Part shown: positions 53,496 to 60,429 of the stretch, in pieces | Numbering within the stretch: the stretch's first letter is position 1 | How the letters are laid out: each line of letters starts with the position of its first letter | NCBI RefSeq assembly: GCF_014763045.1 | Contig: NZ_JACTAG010000002.1 | Location: 1,583,836-1,647,835, forward strand | Direction of reading: 5' to 3' | Length of the DNA: 64,000 nucleotides | Origin: Sulfitobacter aestuariivivens | GTDB lineage: Bacteria > Pseudomonadota > Alphaproteobacteria > Rhodobacterales > Rhodobacteraceae | Program-made: the position numbers and the translations under genes | The notes under the pieces: generated by a model | What the model saw: the letters and a program-made list of their open reading frames with translations, nothing else | Databases searched by the model: none | Told to the model about the DNA's origin: nothing

Positions 53496-53519
53496 ATTTC
53501 CGACTAAAATAGTCGAAAT
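53496..53519. promoter_or_regulatory. Iron-operator-like palindrome before the iron permease
   Basis: CGACTA-AAA-TAGTCG is a perfect dyad, flanked by ATTTC and AAAT. It ends six bases before the GTG of the iron permease. A related sequence lies 27 bases before the iron-binding-protein gene (56611-56633). Probably an iron-responsive operator; which regulator (IscR, RirA, Fur, Irr) is not determined. Confidence 0.65.
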
Positions 53520-53525
53520 GGAGAC

Positions 53526-55190
53526 GTGACCGAGGTTCAGGCAGATATCATGCGTGCGCGGGCGCGTCCCGACGGGGCACGCGGGCTGGCCGTGGCCGCT
53601 GTTTTGGTGGCGGCGGTTTGTGCCTTGCCGATGATAGCCGTGTTTCTGGCGGCAGTATCTGGCGGCACCGAAACGGTTGCGCATCTGATGCAGACGGTAT
53701 TGGGACGCTATACCGTGACGACGCTGGCGCTGGTGCTGATCGTCTCTGCGGGGACGTTTGCCATCGGTGTGGGCGCTGCGTGGCTGGTGACGATGACCCG
53801 CTTTCCGGGCGCGCGCCTGCTGGAGATCGCGTTGGTGTTGCCGCTGGCCTTTCCGGCCTATGTGCTGGCTTATGCCTATACCCATGTGCTGGATCATCCG
53901 GGCATTGTGCAAAGCGCCCTGCGTGATGTGACGGGATGGGGGCCGCGCGACTACTGGTTCCCGGAAATCCGGTCGCTGGGCGGCGCGGCTGCGATGCTTG
54001 TGCTTGTGCTTTATCCATATGTGTATCTGCTGGCGCGGGCGGCCTTTCTGCAGCAAAGCGGGACGACGTTTCTGGCGGCGCGGGCGCTTGGGTCTTCGGC
54101 CTGGGGGGCGTTTTTCAAGGTCAGCCTGCCGCTGGCGCGTCCGGCGATTGCGGGCGGGGTGTTGCTGGCGGTCATGGAAACAATCGCAGATTTCGGCACA
54201 GTGGCCTACTTCGGGGTGCAGACTTTCGCCACCGGGATCTATACCGCGTGGTTTTCGCTGTTTGATCGGGTGGGTGCGGCACAACTGGCGCTGTGTTTGC
54301 TGAGCTTTGCGTTGCTGCTGGCGATGTTGGAGCGCATCCAGCGGGGGCGAGCAAAGTACCATGATCCGGCGCGGCGCCCGCAAGCGATGCCGCCTGCGGA
54401 ACTGAAAGGATGGCAGGCCGCGGCGGCGATGGTTGCGTGCGGTGTGCCGGTGTTTTTCGGGGCGATCCTGCCCATCGTGATTTTGGTTTTCATGGGCGTC
54501 GGGTCAGAGCAGAATCTGCTCAGCCCGCGCTATCTGGGGTTCATTCGCAATTCGGTCACGCTGGCCGGGGTGGCAGCGGTGCTGACGGTCTGTGCGGCGG
54601 TTTGCGTTGGGTTCTTTCAGCGGCTGCGGCCCGGGCGGCTGGCGCATGGGTCGGCTTATGTGGCGCGCTTGGGCTATGCGGTGCCGGGTGGGGTGATTGC
54701 GGTGGGGCTGCTGGTGCCATTTGCAGCGTTTGACAACACGCTTGATGCCTGGTTGCGCAGCACATTTGATATCTCGACCGGATTGCTGATCACGGGGTCG
54801 ATCTGGCTGCTGGTTCTGGCTTACATGGTGCGGTTCCTTGCCGCAGCACTGGGCGCTTACGAAGGGGGACAGGCGATGGTCCATGCCAATATGGATGCCG
54901 CTGCGCGGTCTCTGGGGCAGACACCCTTGGGCACGTTGCGGCGGGTGCATTTGCCGATCCTTGCGCCCAGCCTGCTGACGGCGCTGCTGATCGTCTTTGT
55001 CGATGTGATGAAGGAATTGCCCGCGACGCTGATCATGCGGCCTTTCAATTATGACACGCTTGCGGTGCAGGCGTATCGATTGGCCAGCGATGAACGATTG
55101 AACGGTGCCGCAGTGCCGTCGCTGGTCATCGTGGCGATGGGCCTTTTGCCGGTGATTTTGATCTGCCGTCAGGTGGGGCGGCAGCGCTGA
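53526..55190 (+). CDS. Iron(III) ABC transporter permease (FbpB-type, two-domain)
   Basis: 554-residue inner-membrane permease with two BPD-transport domains in one chain and about 12 helices, the FbpB/SfuB architecture. Each half has its EAA loop: ARALGSSAWGAFFKVSLPLA in the first and ARSLGQTPLGTLRRVHLPIL in the second. GTG start after GGAGAC; an in-frame ATG eight codons later is possible. A palindromic iron-type operator overlaps the promoter region. The matching binding protein is convergent at 55.6-56.6 kb, and no ATPase gene is present between them. Confidence 0.92.
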   Translation: MTEVQADIMRARARPDGARGLAVAAVLVAAVCALPMIAVFLAAVSGGTETVAHLMQTVLGRYTVTTLALVLIVSAGTFAIGVGAAWLVTMTRFPGARLLEIALVLPLAFPAYVLAYAYTHVLDHPGIVQSALRDVTGWGPRDYWFPEIRSLGGAAAMLVLVLYPYVYLLARAAFLQQSGTTFLAARALGSSAWGAFFKVSLPLARPAIAGGVLLAVMETIADFGTVAYFGVQTFATGIYTAWFSLFDRVGAAQLALCLLSFALLLAMLERIQRGRAKYHDPARRPQAMPPAELKGWQAAAAMVACGVPVFFGAILPIVILVFMGVGSEQNLLSPRYLGFIRNSVTLAGVAAVLTVCAAVCVGFFQRLRPGRLAHGSAYVARLGYAVPGGVIAVGLLVPFAAFDNTLDAWLRSTFDISTGLLITGSIWLLVLAYMVRFLAAALGAYEGGQAMVHANMDAAARSLGQTPLGTLRRVHLPILAPSLLTALLIVFVDVMKELPATLIMRPFNYDTLAVQAYRLASDERLNGAAVPSLVIVAMGLLPVILICRQVGRQR

Positions 55191-55245
55191 GGCAGTCCAA
55201 GTCAGACGTTTTGCGCTAGACTGTATCTCAGCCGCAGGAGGCCCG

Positions 55246-55548
55246 ATGGTGCGATCGTTGCAAAGAATGACGGAGACCAATGCCCGCCACGCCCTGCCGG
55301 GGCGGCATCCCGCGGGCCCCGGGCTGGTATTGTGCGTGGCAGAGGATGGCAATGCCGTCTGGCTGGTGCAGGGCGGCACGGACACCAAGGAACGGGTTCT
55401 GGGCCGCTACCCGGAGATGTCAGTCAAGGTGGCGCGGCAAGCGTCGGCGAAATGGCGGCTTGTTGCGCGCCGGGGGATCGACCCGGAGGCGGAACAGGAA
55501 AAGGCGCGGGCGGAGGCCGCCCGCAACCTGCATCAGTTCTATTGCTGA
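55246..55548 (+). CDS. Stand-alone integrase arm-type (DUF4102-like) domain protein
   Basis: 100-residue protein with a strong ribosome-binding site (GCAGGAGG four bases before ATG), so it is likely made. Residues about 24-85 follow the order of the arm-DNA-binding domain of tyrosine integrases: GLVLCVAEDGNAVWLVQGG, ERVLGRYPEMSVKVARQASA and ARRGIDPEAEQEKARAEAAR. The catalytic recombinase part is absent and no remnant follows. It could be a domesticated DNA-binding fragment or an integrase remnant. It lies between the convergent iron transport genes, 55 bases after the permease stop. Confidence 0.7.
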   Translation: MVRSLQRMTETNARHALPGRHPAGPGLVLCVAEDGNAVWLVQGGTDTKERVLGRYPEMSVKVARQASAKWRLVARRGIDPEAEQEKARAEAARNLHQFYC

Positions 55549-55564
55549 ACGGGGTAGGCCCGGA

Positions 55565-56584
55565 TCATTCCCAGCCCACCTCGTTAAAGATCTTTTGTGC
55601 GGTGGGGACGTTCTTGGCAACTTTTGACAGATCCACATCGTCGGCTTTGAAGCTGCCAAGTGCCGCGACAGAATCCGCCAGCGCGACGCCGTCGACGGCC
55701 GGATATTCATCGTTGCCGTTCGAGAAATACTGCTGCGCCTGATCGGAAGCGAGGTATTCCATGAACTTTATCGCGTTGTCCCTGTTGGGCGCATTGGCGG
55801 CGACGCCCCCGCCCGAGAGGTTCATGTGCGCCCCTTCGGCGTTCTGCGCGGGGAACACCCAGCCGATTTTTTCGCGGGCCTCGGCGGGCAGGCCATCGAC
55901 GTCTCTGCGGATCGCGCGGGCAAAGTAGTAGGTGTTGGAGATGGAGATATCGCATTCGCCGGAGACCAGCCCGCGCAACTGATCGGTGTCCCCGCCTTGC
56001 GGCGCGCGTGCAAAATTGTCGACCACGCCCTGAGCCCAAGCGCGGGCTGCGTCCTGACCATGGTTCTCGATCACCGCGGACAGCAGGGTTTGGGAATAGA
56101 CATTTGACGAGGACCGGTGGCAGACCATGCCTTTGAATTTAGGATCAGCGAGATCGACGTAGGTCATCGGTGGTTCAGCCACATCGGCCTTGTCGAAAAA
56201 AATGATCCGTGCCCGTTGGGAAAAGCCGAACCATTGGTTGTCGCTGTCCTGCAGTTTCGCGGGAATACGGGTTTCGAGCAGATCGCTGTCGATGGGTTGA
56301 AGGAGGCCCATGTTCTTGGCGCGCTCCAGCCGCGAAGTGTCGACCGTGAGCAGGATGTCGGCCGGCGAATTTGCACCTTCGGCCTGCATGCGGGCCAGCA
56401 GTTCATCAGCCTTGCCTTCGATCCGGTTGATGGTGATGCCGGTCTGATCGGTGAAGTCGGAGTAGAGGCGCTCATCCGTATCGTAGTGACGAGACGAATA
56501 GAGGTTAAGCTCTCCTTCGGCGAGTACGGGAAGGGCGATGGCCGAAAGGGTTGCGGTTGTGAGGAGGGATTTGAAAGGGGTCAT
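55565..56584 (-). CDS. Iron(III) ABC transporter substrate-binding protein (FbpA/FutA-like)
   Basis: 339-residue periplasmic ferric-iron-binding protein. A signal peptide (MTPFKSLLTTATLSAIALPVLA) precedes GELNLYSSRHYDTDERLY, the N-terminal signature with a candidate ligand His/Tyr pair. The tyrosine ligands are in ISNTYYFARAI (adjacent YY). GQDAARAWAQGVVDNFARAP and the closing helix SKVAKNVPTAQKIFNEVGW are typical. An operator-like sequence related to that of the permease lies 27 bases upstream. Confidence 0.94.
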   Translation of the reverse strand: MTPFKSLLTTATLSAIALPVLAEGELNLYSSRHYDTDERLYSDFTDQTGITINRIEGKADELLARMQAEGANSPADILLTVDTSRLERAKNMGLLQPIDSDLLETRIPAKLQDSDNQWFGFSQRARIIFFDKADVAEPPMTYVDLADPKFKGMVCHRSSSNVYSQTLLSAVIENHGQDAARAWAQGVVDNFARAPQGGDTDQLRGLVSGECDISISNTYYFARAIRRDVDGLPAEAREKIGWVFPAQNAEGAHMNLSGGGVAANAPNRDNAIKFMEYLASDQAQQYFSNGNDEYPAVDGVALADSVAALGSFKADDVDLSKVAKNVPTAQKIFNEVGWE

Positions 56585-56610
56585 GAGGCGATCCTGTTTG
56601 GCTTCTCATT

Positions 56611-56633
56611 ATTCTGACTAAAACAGTAAGAAA
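56611..56633. promoter_or_regulatory. Iron-operator-like sequence before the iron-binding-protein gene
   Basis: TGACTAAAACAGT flanked by ATTC and AAGAAA matches the permease operator at 53496 in the GACTAAAA core and flanks, with one degenerate arm. It lies 27 bases upstream of the minus-strand fbpA-like start. The repeat before two iron-transport genes supports an iron-responsive site. Confidence 0.6.
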
Positions 56634-56766
56634 CATAGATGCGGATGAGTCGCAAGTAATATCCGACAAAAAATGTCAGGAAACATATGTATCAATTGCG
56701 CCCGTAAAGTGGGTTGGGTGATTTGACGAACAGCGCTTAGGCGCCCTGGATGTGTGGCCTGCGGGT

Positions 56767-56803
56767 AAAAGACGACATGTCGTTTTCGACATGTCGTCTT
56801 TTT
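56767..56803. terminator. 16-bp perfect hairpin, terminator-like
   Basis: AAAAGACGACATGTCG pairs completely with CGACATGTCGTCTTTT around TTTT. T-runs exist on both strands. On the minus strand it lies about 180 bases after the yghU-like stop, which is distant; on the plus strand no gene precedes it closely. Confidence 0.65.
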
Positions 56804-56982
56804 GGGGGGGGCATGGCTGCGTCTGACGGTGTCAGGCAGCCTGAATTCACCCGCTTCCAAGCCCTGCAGTGAGGGCCGGATCGGACGTCTCTATGGCACA
56901 CCGCAGGTGGCGGGCTCGATCCTCGTTTACCATTGCAGCGAAGGGAGGCTGCCCACCCCCCGCCACGTGGATCAGAGAGTTT

Positions 56983-57855
56983 TCATGCGTCGCCCTGCAG
57001 TTTGTCCTGCGTCTTGGTCTCAAAATCAGACGCATCATGCCGTTCATGCAACTGCATCGACAGGTCATCGCCGAACGCCCGGTTCACCATGCGGCCGCGG
57101 GTCACGGCCGGTCGGGCGTCAATCCTCTCGGCCCAGCGCAGAACGTTCTTGTAGGATGTGACATCGAGGAACTCTGCCGCCGAATAGAGCCGCCCCAGCG
57201 CCAGTTGGCCGTACCATGCCCATATCGCCATATCGGCGATGGAGTAATTGCCCGCAAACCATTCGTTGTCCGCCAGATGGCGGTCCATGACGTCAAGCTG
57301 GCGCTTGGCTTCCATGGCGAAACGATTGATGGGGTATTCCCATTTTTCGGGTGCATAAGCGTAAAAATGGCCAAAGCCGCCGCCCAGATAAGGGGCGCTG
57401 CCCATCTGCCAGAAAAGCCAGCTGAGCGCTTCGGTTCTGTGCGCCGGGTCAGTGGGCAGGAAGGCCCCGAACTTCTCCGCCAGATAAAGCATGATCGCCC
57501 CGGATTCGAACACCCGTTGTGGCGTGTCGCCGGAGCGGTCCATCAAGGCCGGGATTTTCGAGTTCGGGTTCACATCTACAAAACCAGAACCGAATTGCTG
57601 ACCCTCAGAGATGTCGATGATCCAGGCGTCGTATTCAGCGCCGGTGTGCCCGGCGGCCAGAAGCTCTTCGAGCAGCACGGTCACCTTGACGCCATTGGGT
57701 GTGGCCAGAGAGTAAAGCTGGAAAGGATGCGTGCCGACCGGCAGCTCCTTGTCGTGTGTCGGCCCGGCGATGGGGCGGTTGATCGAGGCGAACCTGCCGC
57801 CCGAATCCGCCTCCCAGGTCCAGACTTTCGGGGGGGTGTACGTGTCGTCGGTCAT
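56983..57855 (-). CDS. yghU: Glutathione-dependent disulfide-bond oxidoreductase (YghU-like)
   Basis: 290-residue GST-like enzyme of the Nu class that reduces disulfides and peroxides with glutathione. The N-terminal extension (PPKVWTWEADSGGRFASINR) and PFQLYSLATPNGVKVTVLLEE lead into a thioredoxin fold with NPNSKIPALMD and RVFESGAIMLYLAEKFG; the helical part has NYSIADMAIWAWYGQL. All match YghU, about 288 residues in E. coli. I start at the ATG of MTDDTYTP; an upstream in-frame codon would add 89 unconserved residues across the promoter. Confidence 0.93.
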   Translation of the reverse strand: MTDDTYTPPKVWTWEADSGGRFASINRPIAGPTHDKELPVGTHPFQLYSLATPNGVKVTVLLEELLAAGHTGAEYDAWIIDISEGQQFGSGFVDVNPNSKIPALMDRSGDTPQRVFESGAIMLYLAEKFGAFLPTDPAHRTEALSWLFWQMGSAPYLGGGFGHFYAYAPEKWEYPINRFAMEAKRQLDVMDRHLADNEWFAGNYSIADMAIWAWYGQLALGRLYSAAEFLDVTSYKNVLRWAERIDARPAVTRGRMVNRAFGDDLSMQLHERHDASDFETKTQDKLQGDA

Positions 57856-58136
57856 GCAGGTCTCGCTTGCTGTCAGAGGTGTTTCGTCAGCTAGCGTGCC
57901 CTGTTGCGCAGGCAAGGGCCAGCGCGTTCGACAGAATGTGATGGCGAAGGGGCAAGCGAACGGCGGGTTTGGGCCCAGAGTTCCAGATGTTGTGTGTCGT
58001 TTGTATGTCCGTTTCGGCGGCAACGCTTGATCTGCGACAACTTGAACGCCTGCGCTCTCTTGGTTCAGCATTCTGAAGGGTTCCATGGGCGTTTGCGGAG
58101 GTTGTAACTCGGAAAGGTCCATGCAAAATCGACTAC

Positions 58137-58826
58137 ATGATGAAGTTTTTTAAACTCTTTCTGCTGGCGATCGCTGGGACACTTTTGGTCGCGTGTGAGT
58201 CAAAACCAGAATACCTCGTTTATGAGCGTTTAATCCTTCACTTCGAGACACCCGACGGCCTGAAAACAGCGTCTGGGGTCGCCAGAAAAAGGTACGTTTA
58301 TCATCCCAAAGACTTACCGCTTACCAACACACGAATTACAACTTCGATCGTTGGCGAAGCGATCTTGATCGATTTGGGACCCGGCCTGCATGTTGTCGCC
58401 TTGCTCAAGAGGGTTGACTACAATTCAGTGGGTTATGGGGCTTTCAATAAGGATTTTGATAGAAACCCAACCGAAATACTCAAGGCACTCACGCAAACCC
58501 CGGAAAAGTTTTCAGTCCGGTCTGTCCCAACGCGATCTTGGCCACAGCTCGTGGTGTTTGAAGATCTTTCGGAGCCCACCAGCGTCCGCCGCGCGGACCG
58601 CCAAGATATCTTTCCAGGCCAGGAAGGTGTGTATGCGCTATCGAGCGTGGAAATCCAGGTGCTGAAGAAAACACCAATCACAAGGGTCATTTCTGACGCG
58701 ATGCCTTGGCTGCAATCACTCGAACGGGGTCCAATAGATGGAACTCAGGTCACCATGTCCAAAAGTCGCCCACTCGCCAATGAGCTCTTTAGGAGAGACT
58801 TTGTAAGTGGAGATGGCAGACAATAA
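58137..58826 (+). CDS. Predicted lipoprotein of unknown function
   Basis: 229-residue protein. The N-terminus MMKFFKLFLLAIAGTLLVAC is a lipoprotein signal with the lipobox LVAC, C20 being the anchor. The rest is soluble, with beta-like segments (YVYHPKDLPLTNTRITTSIV, EAILIDLGPGLHVVALL). I recognise no family. Base composition is clearly more AT-rich than neighbouring genes, and codon choice differs (more A/T in third positions), suggesting later acquisition. A second ATG directly follows the first. It is divergent from yghU across 281 bases with no clear motif. Confidence 0.7.
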   Translation: MMKFFKLFLLAIAGTLLVACESKPEYLVYERLILHFETPDGLKTASGVARKRYVYHPKDLPLTNTRITTSIVGEAILIDLGPGLHVVALLKRVDYNSVGYGAFNKDFDRNPTEILKALTQTPEKFSVRSVPTRSWPQLVVFEDLSEPTSVRRADRQDIFPGQEGVYALSSVEIQVLKKTPITRVISDAMPWLQSLERGPIDGTQVTMSKSRPLANELFRRDFVSGDGRQ

Positions 58827-58962
58827 TCCTCGCAGCGAAGACGCTGTTTTTTGTGTTTTTGGCTGATTTAAGGCGGTTCGCCAACGATGCGGATCTTCGA
58901 CAGGAAACGCCGGATAGCGATTTTGTCCACACGCCGGACGTCGCAAGGTCTGCACCAAAAAC

Positions 58963-58988
58963 AAAAGGCTGCCCTGAGGCAGCCTTTT
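58963..58988 (-). terminator. Rho-independent terminator of rpmJ
   Basis: On the minus strand AAAAGGCTGCC and GGCAGCCTTTT form an 11-bp stem with loop TCAG, followed by TGTTTTTGG. It lies 24 bases after the rpmJ stop. Confidence 0.85.
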
Positions 58989-59011
58989 GCGGAAAATGCT
59001 CTGTATCTGGC

Positions 59012-59137
59012 TTAGCCCTGGCGGGCTTTGAACCGGCGCTGCGTCTTGTTGATCACGTAGACGCGGCCCTTTCTGCGCACAACGCGGCAATCACGGTGCC
59101 GGTTCTTGAGCGAGCGGAGCGAATTGCGAACTTTCAT
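59012..59137 (-). CDS. rpmJ: 50S ribosomal protein L36
   Basis: 41-residue, strongly basic protein of the large ribosomal subunit: [20 protein letters not shown] followed by [20 protein letters not shown] and a final G. Only one cysteine is present, so this is the zinc-free (C-minus) form. Length and sequence match alphaproteobacterial L36. GGAG lies upstream of the ATG in the proper window. It stands alone, as usual for this gene in the group, and ends at a clear terminator. It is too short for many gene finders. Confidence 0.97.
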   Translation of the reverse strand: MKVRNSLRSLKNRHRDCRVVRRKGRVYVINKTQRRFKARQG

Positions 59138-59215
59138 GTCCATCTCCATCCATTGTCATGGCGCGAACCAGCGCCGGGGTTGCGGGTGGCCCTGGAAGGG
59201 GCCGGTGAATTCAGG

Positions 59216-59290
59216 TGGTGGGCGATACTGGGATCGAACCAGTGACCCCTTCGATGTCAACGAAGTGCTCTACCGCTGAGCTAATCACCC
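59216..59290 (-). tRNA. tRNA-Val (GAC), CCA encoded
   Basis: A full cloverleaf is readable on the minus strand: acceptor GGGTGAT/ATCGCCC, D stem GCTC/GAGC, anticodon stem CTTCG/CGAAG with loop TTGACAT (anticodon GAC), a 5-base variable loop, T stem ACTGG/CCAGT with loop TTCGATC, then A and CCA. Total 75 bases. It reads valine codons GTC/GTT. Confidence 0.97.
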
Positions 59291-59436
59291 ACGTCTCAAC
59301 GCAAATTTCCGAACCCCAAACAAAATGGGGCGCGAAAACCCGCGCCGTGTGCGGTGCTATAAAAGGAGTCGCGCGCATGTTCAAGGGCTTTTGGCATCCT
59401 CATGAATCAGGTTATGTAGAGGGTAAGAGGAGCCCG

Positions 59437-60297
59437 ATGCCCAAAACCGCCTTTGAAGTTCTGAACCCCGACCGCAACCGGTCCTGTGTGGTCTTCGCCT
59501 CGCCCCATTCGGGGCGCGACTACCCCTGGTCGTTCCTGCGCACTTCGGTTCTGGACAAGCATGTGATCCGGTCATCGGAGGATGCATTTGTTGATCAACT
59601 CTTTGATTGCGCACCTGAATATGGCGCGGCGTTTATCAAGGCGGGCGCGCCCCGGGCCTATGTCGACCTCAACCGATCAAGCGATGAGCTGGATCCGGCC
59701 CTGATCCAGGGGGTGCGGCGGCAGGGGCATAATCCGCGTGTGGCGTCAGGCCTTGGGGTGATTCCACGCGTGGTGGCGAACGGGCGGGCGATCTATCGCG
59801 GCAAGATGACCTATGAGGATGCCATGGGGCGCATCACGCGCTATTGGCAGCCTTATCATGACAAATTGCAGACCTTGCTGGACGCGGCCCATCGCCGCCA
59901 CGGGCAGGCGGTGCTGATTGATTGCCATTCGATGCCGCACGAGGCCATGGACGGCGTTGCGCGCGGCGGTATGCGCCGGCCCGATGTTGTGCTGGGCGAT
60001 CGGTTCGGGGCGGCCGCCAGCAGCGATGTGGTGGACCGGGTCGAAGCGGCATTTGCGGCAGCGGGCTTTGTGGTGACGCGTAACACGCCATTTGCGGGTG
60101 CCTACATTACGCAGGCTTACGGGCGCCCTTCGCGGGGTCAGCACGCAGTACAGGTCGAGATTGATCGATCCCTTTACATGAATGAGGCGCTGATCCGGCC
60201 CAACGGCAATTTCGAAGCGGTGCAGACAGCGCTGCGCACTGTGGTGGCAGAAGTGGCGCGCATCGGTCAGGGACGGGTCCCGCTGGCGGCTGAGTGA
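59437..60297 (+). CDS. N-formylglutamate amidohydrolase family protein
   Basis: 286-residue cytoplasmic zinc hydrolase of the HutG/FGase family, converting N-formylglutamate to glutamate and formate in histidine breakdown or acting on related amides. Family marks are VVFASPHSGRDYPWSFL, RSSEDAFVDQLFDCAPEYGA and AVLIDCHSMPHEAM with the metal-binding His. The ATG of MPKTAFEV is preceded by AAGAGGAG. A longer in-frame reading from 59215 crosses tRNA-Val and cannot be real. No hut genes are nearby. Its formate could feed the formate dehydrogenase, but this is speculative. Confidence 0.92.
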   Translation: MPKTAFEVLNPDRNRSCVVFASPHSGRDYPWSFLRTSVLDKHVIRSSEDAFVDQLFDCAPEYGAAFIKAGAPRAYVDLNRSSDELDPALIQGVRRQGHNPRVASGLGVIPRVVANGRAIYRGKMTYEDAMGRITRYWQPYHDKLQTLLDAAHRRHGQAVLIDCHSMPHEAMDGVARGGMRRPDVVLGDRFGAAASSDVVDRVEAAFAAAGFVVTRNTPFAGAYITQAYGRPSRGQHAVQVEIDRSLYMNEALIRPNGNFEAVQTALRTVVAEVARIGQGRVPLAAE

Positions 60298-60394
60298 TCC
60301 GAAGGGCGCGCTGGCGCGCGACGACATTCAGGTGCTTTGGTGGGGCGTGAGCCTTTGGGTATCTGGTGTCTGCGGTGGCGGACCGGTTGCATTC

Positions 60395-60419
60395 AGGTAT
60401 TTGAAAAAGGGTGAAAGCC
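60395..60419 (+). repeat. Dispersed intergenic repeat copy (AGGTATTTGAAAAAGGGTGA type)
   Basis: First 24 bases identical to the copy at 8390 (minus strand). Here it lies between convergent genes, ending ten bases before the dinB stop, so it has no ribosome-binding role. Confidence 0.65.
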
Positions 60420-60429
60420 TGGTGGGGGC

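Larger units (their letters stand above)
56585..56982. other. 398-base gap with operator, hairpin and no gene
   Basis: It holds the fbpA-side operator (56611-56633), an AT-rich promoter region up to about 56720 and a very strong hairpin (56767-56802). From 56804 to 56982 I see no supported gene: short open frames on both strands lack ribosome-binding sites, and the composition resembles decayed sequence. Confidence 0.5.

Noticed and set aside
56869..57894. 341-codon plus-strand frame across yghU
   Set aside because: Mirror frame of a clear GST-like gene; no ribosome-binding site.
58853..59245. 130-codon plus-strand frame
   Set aside because: It covers the rpmJ terminator, rpmJ and part of tRNA-Val on the other strand.
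55246..59290. Integrative element using tRNA-Val
   Set aside because: No full integrase, no second attachment site and no duplicated tRNA 3' end; intervening genes look mostly native.
59215..59436. In-frame extension of the N-formylglutamate amidohydrolase reading MVGDTGIEPVTPSMS onward
   Set aside because: It is the reverse reading of tRNA-Val, a familiar annotation artefact; the real start has AAGAGGAG before it at 59437.
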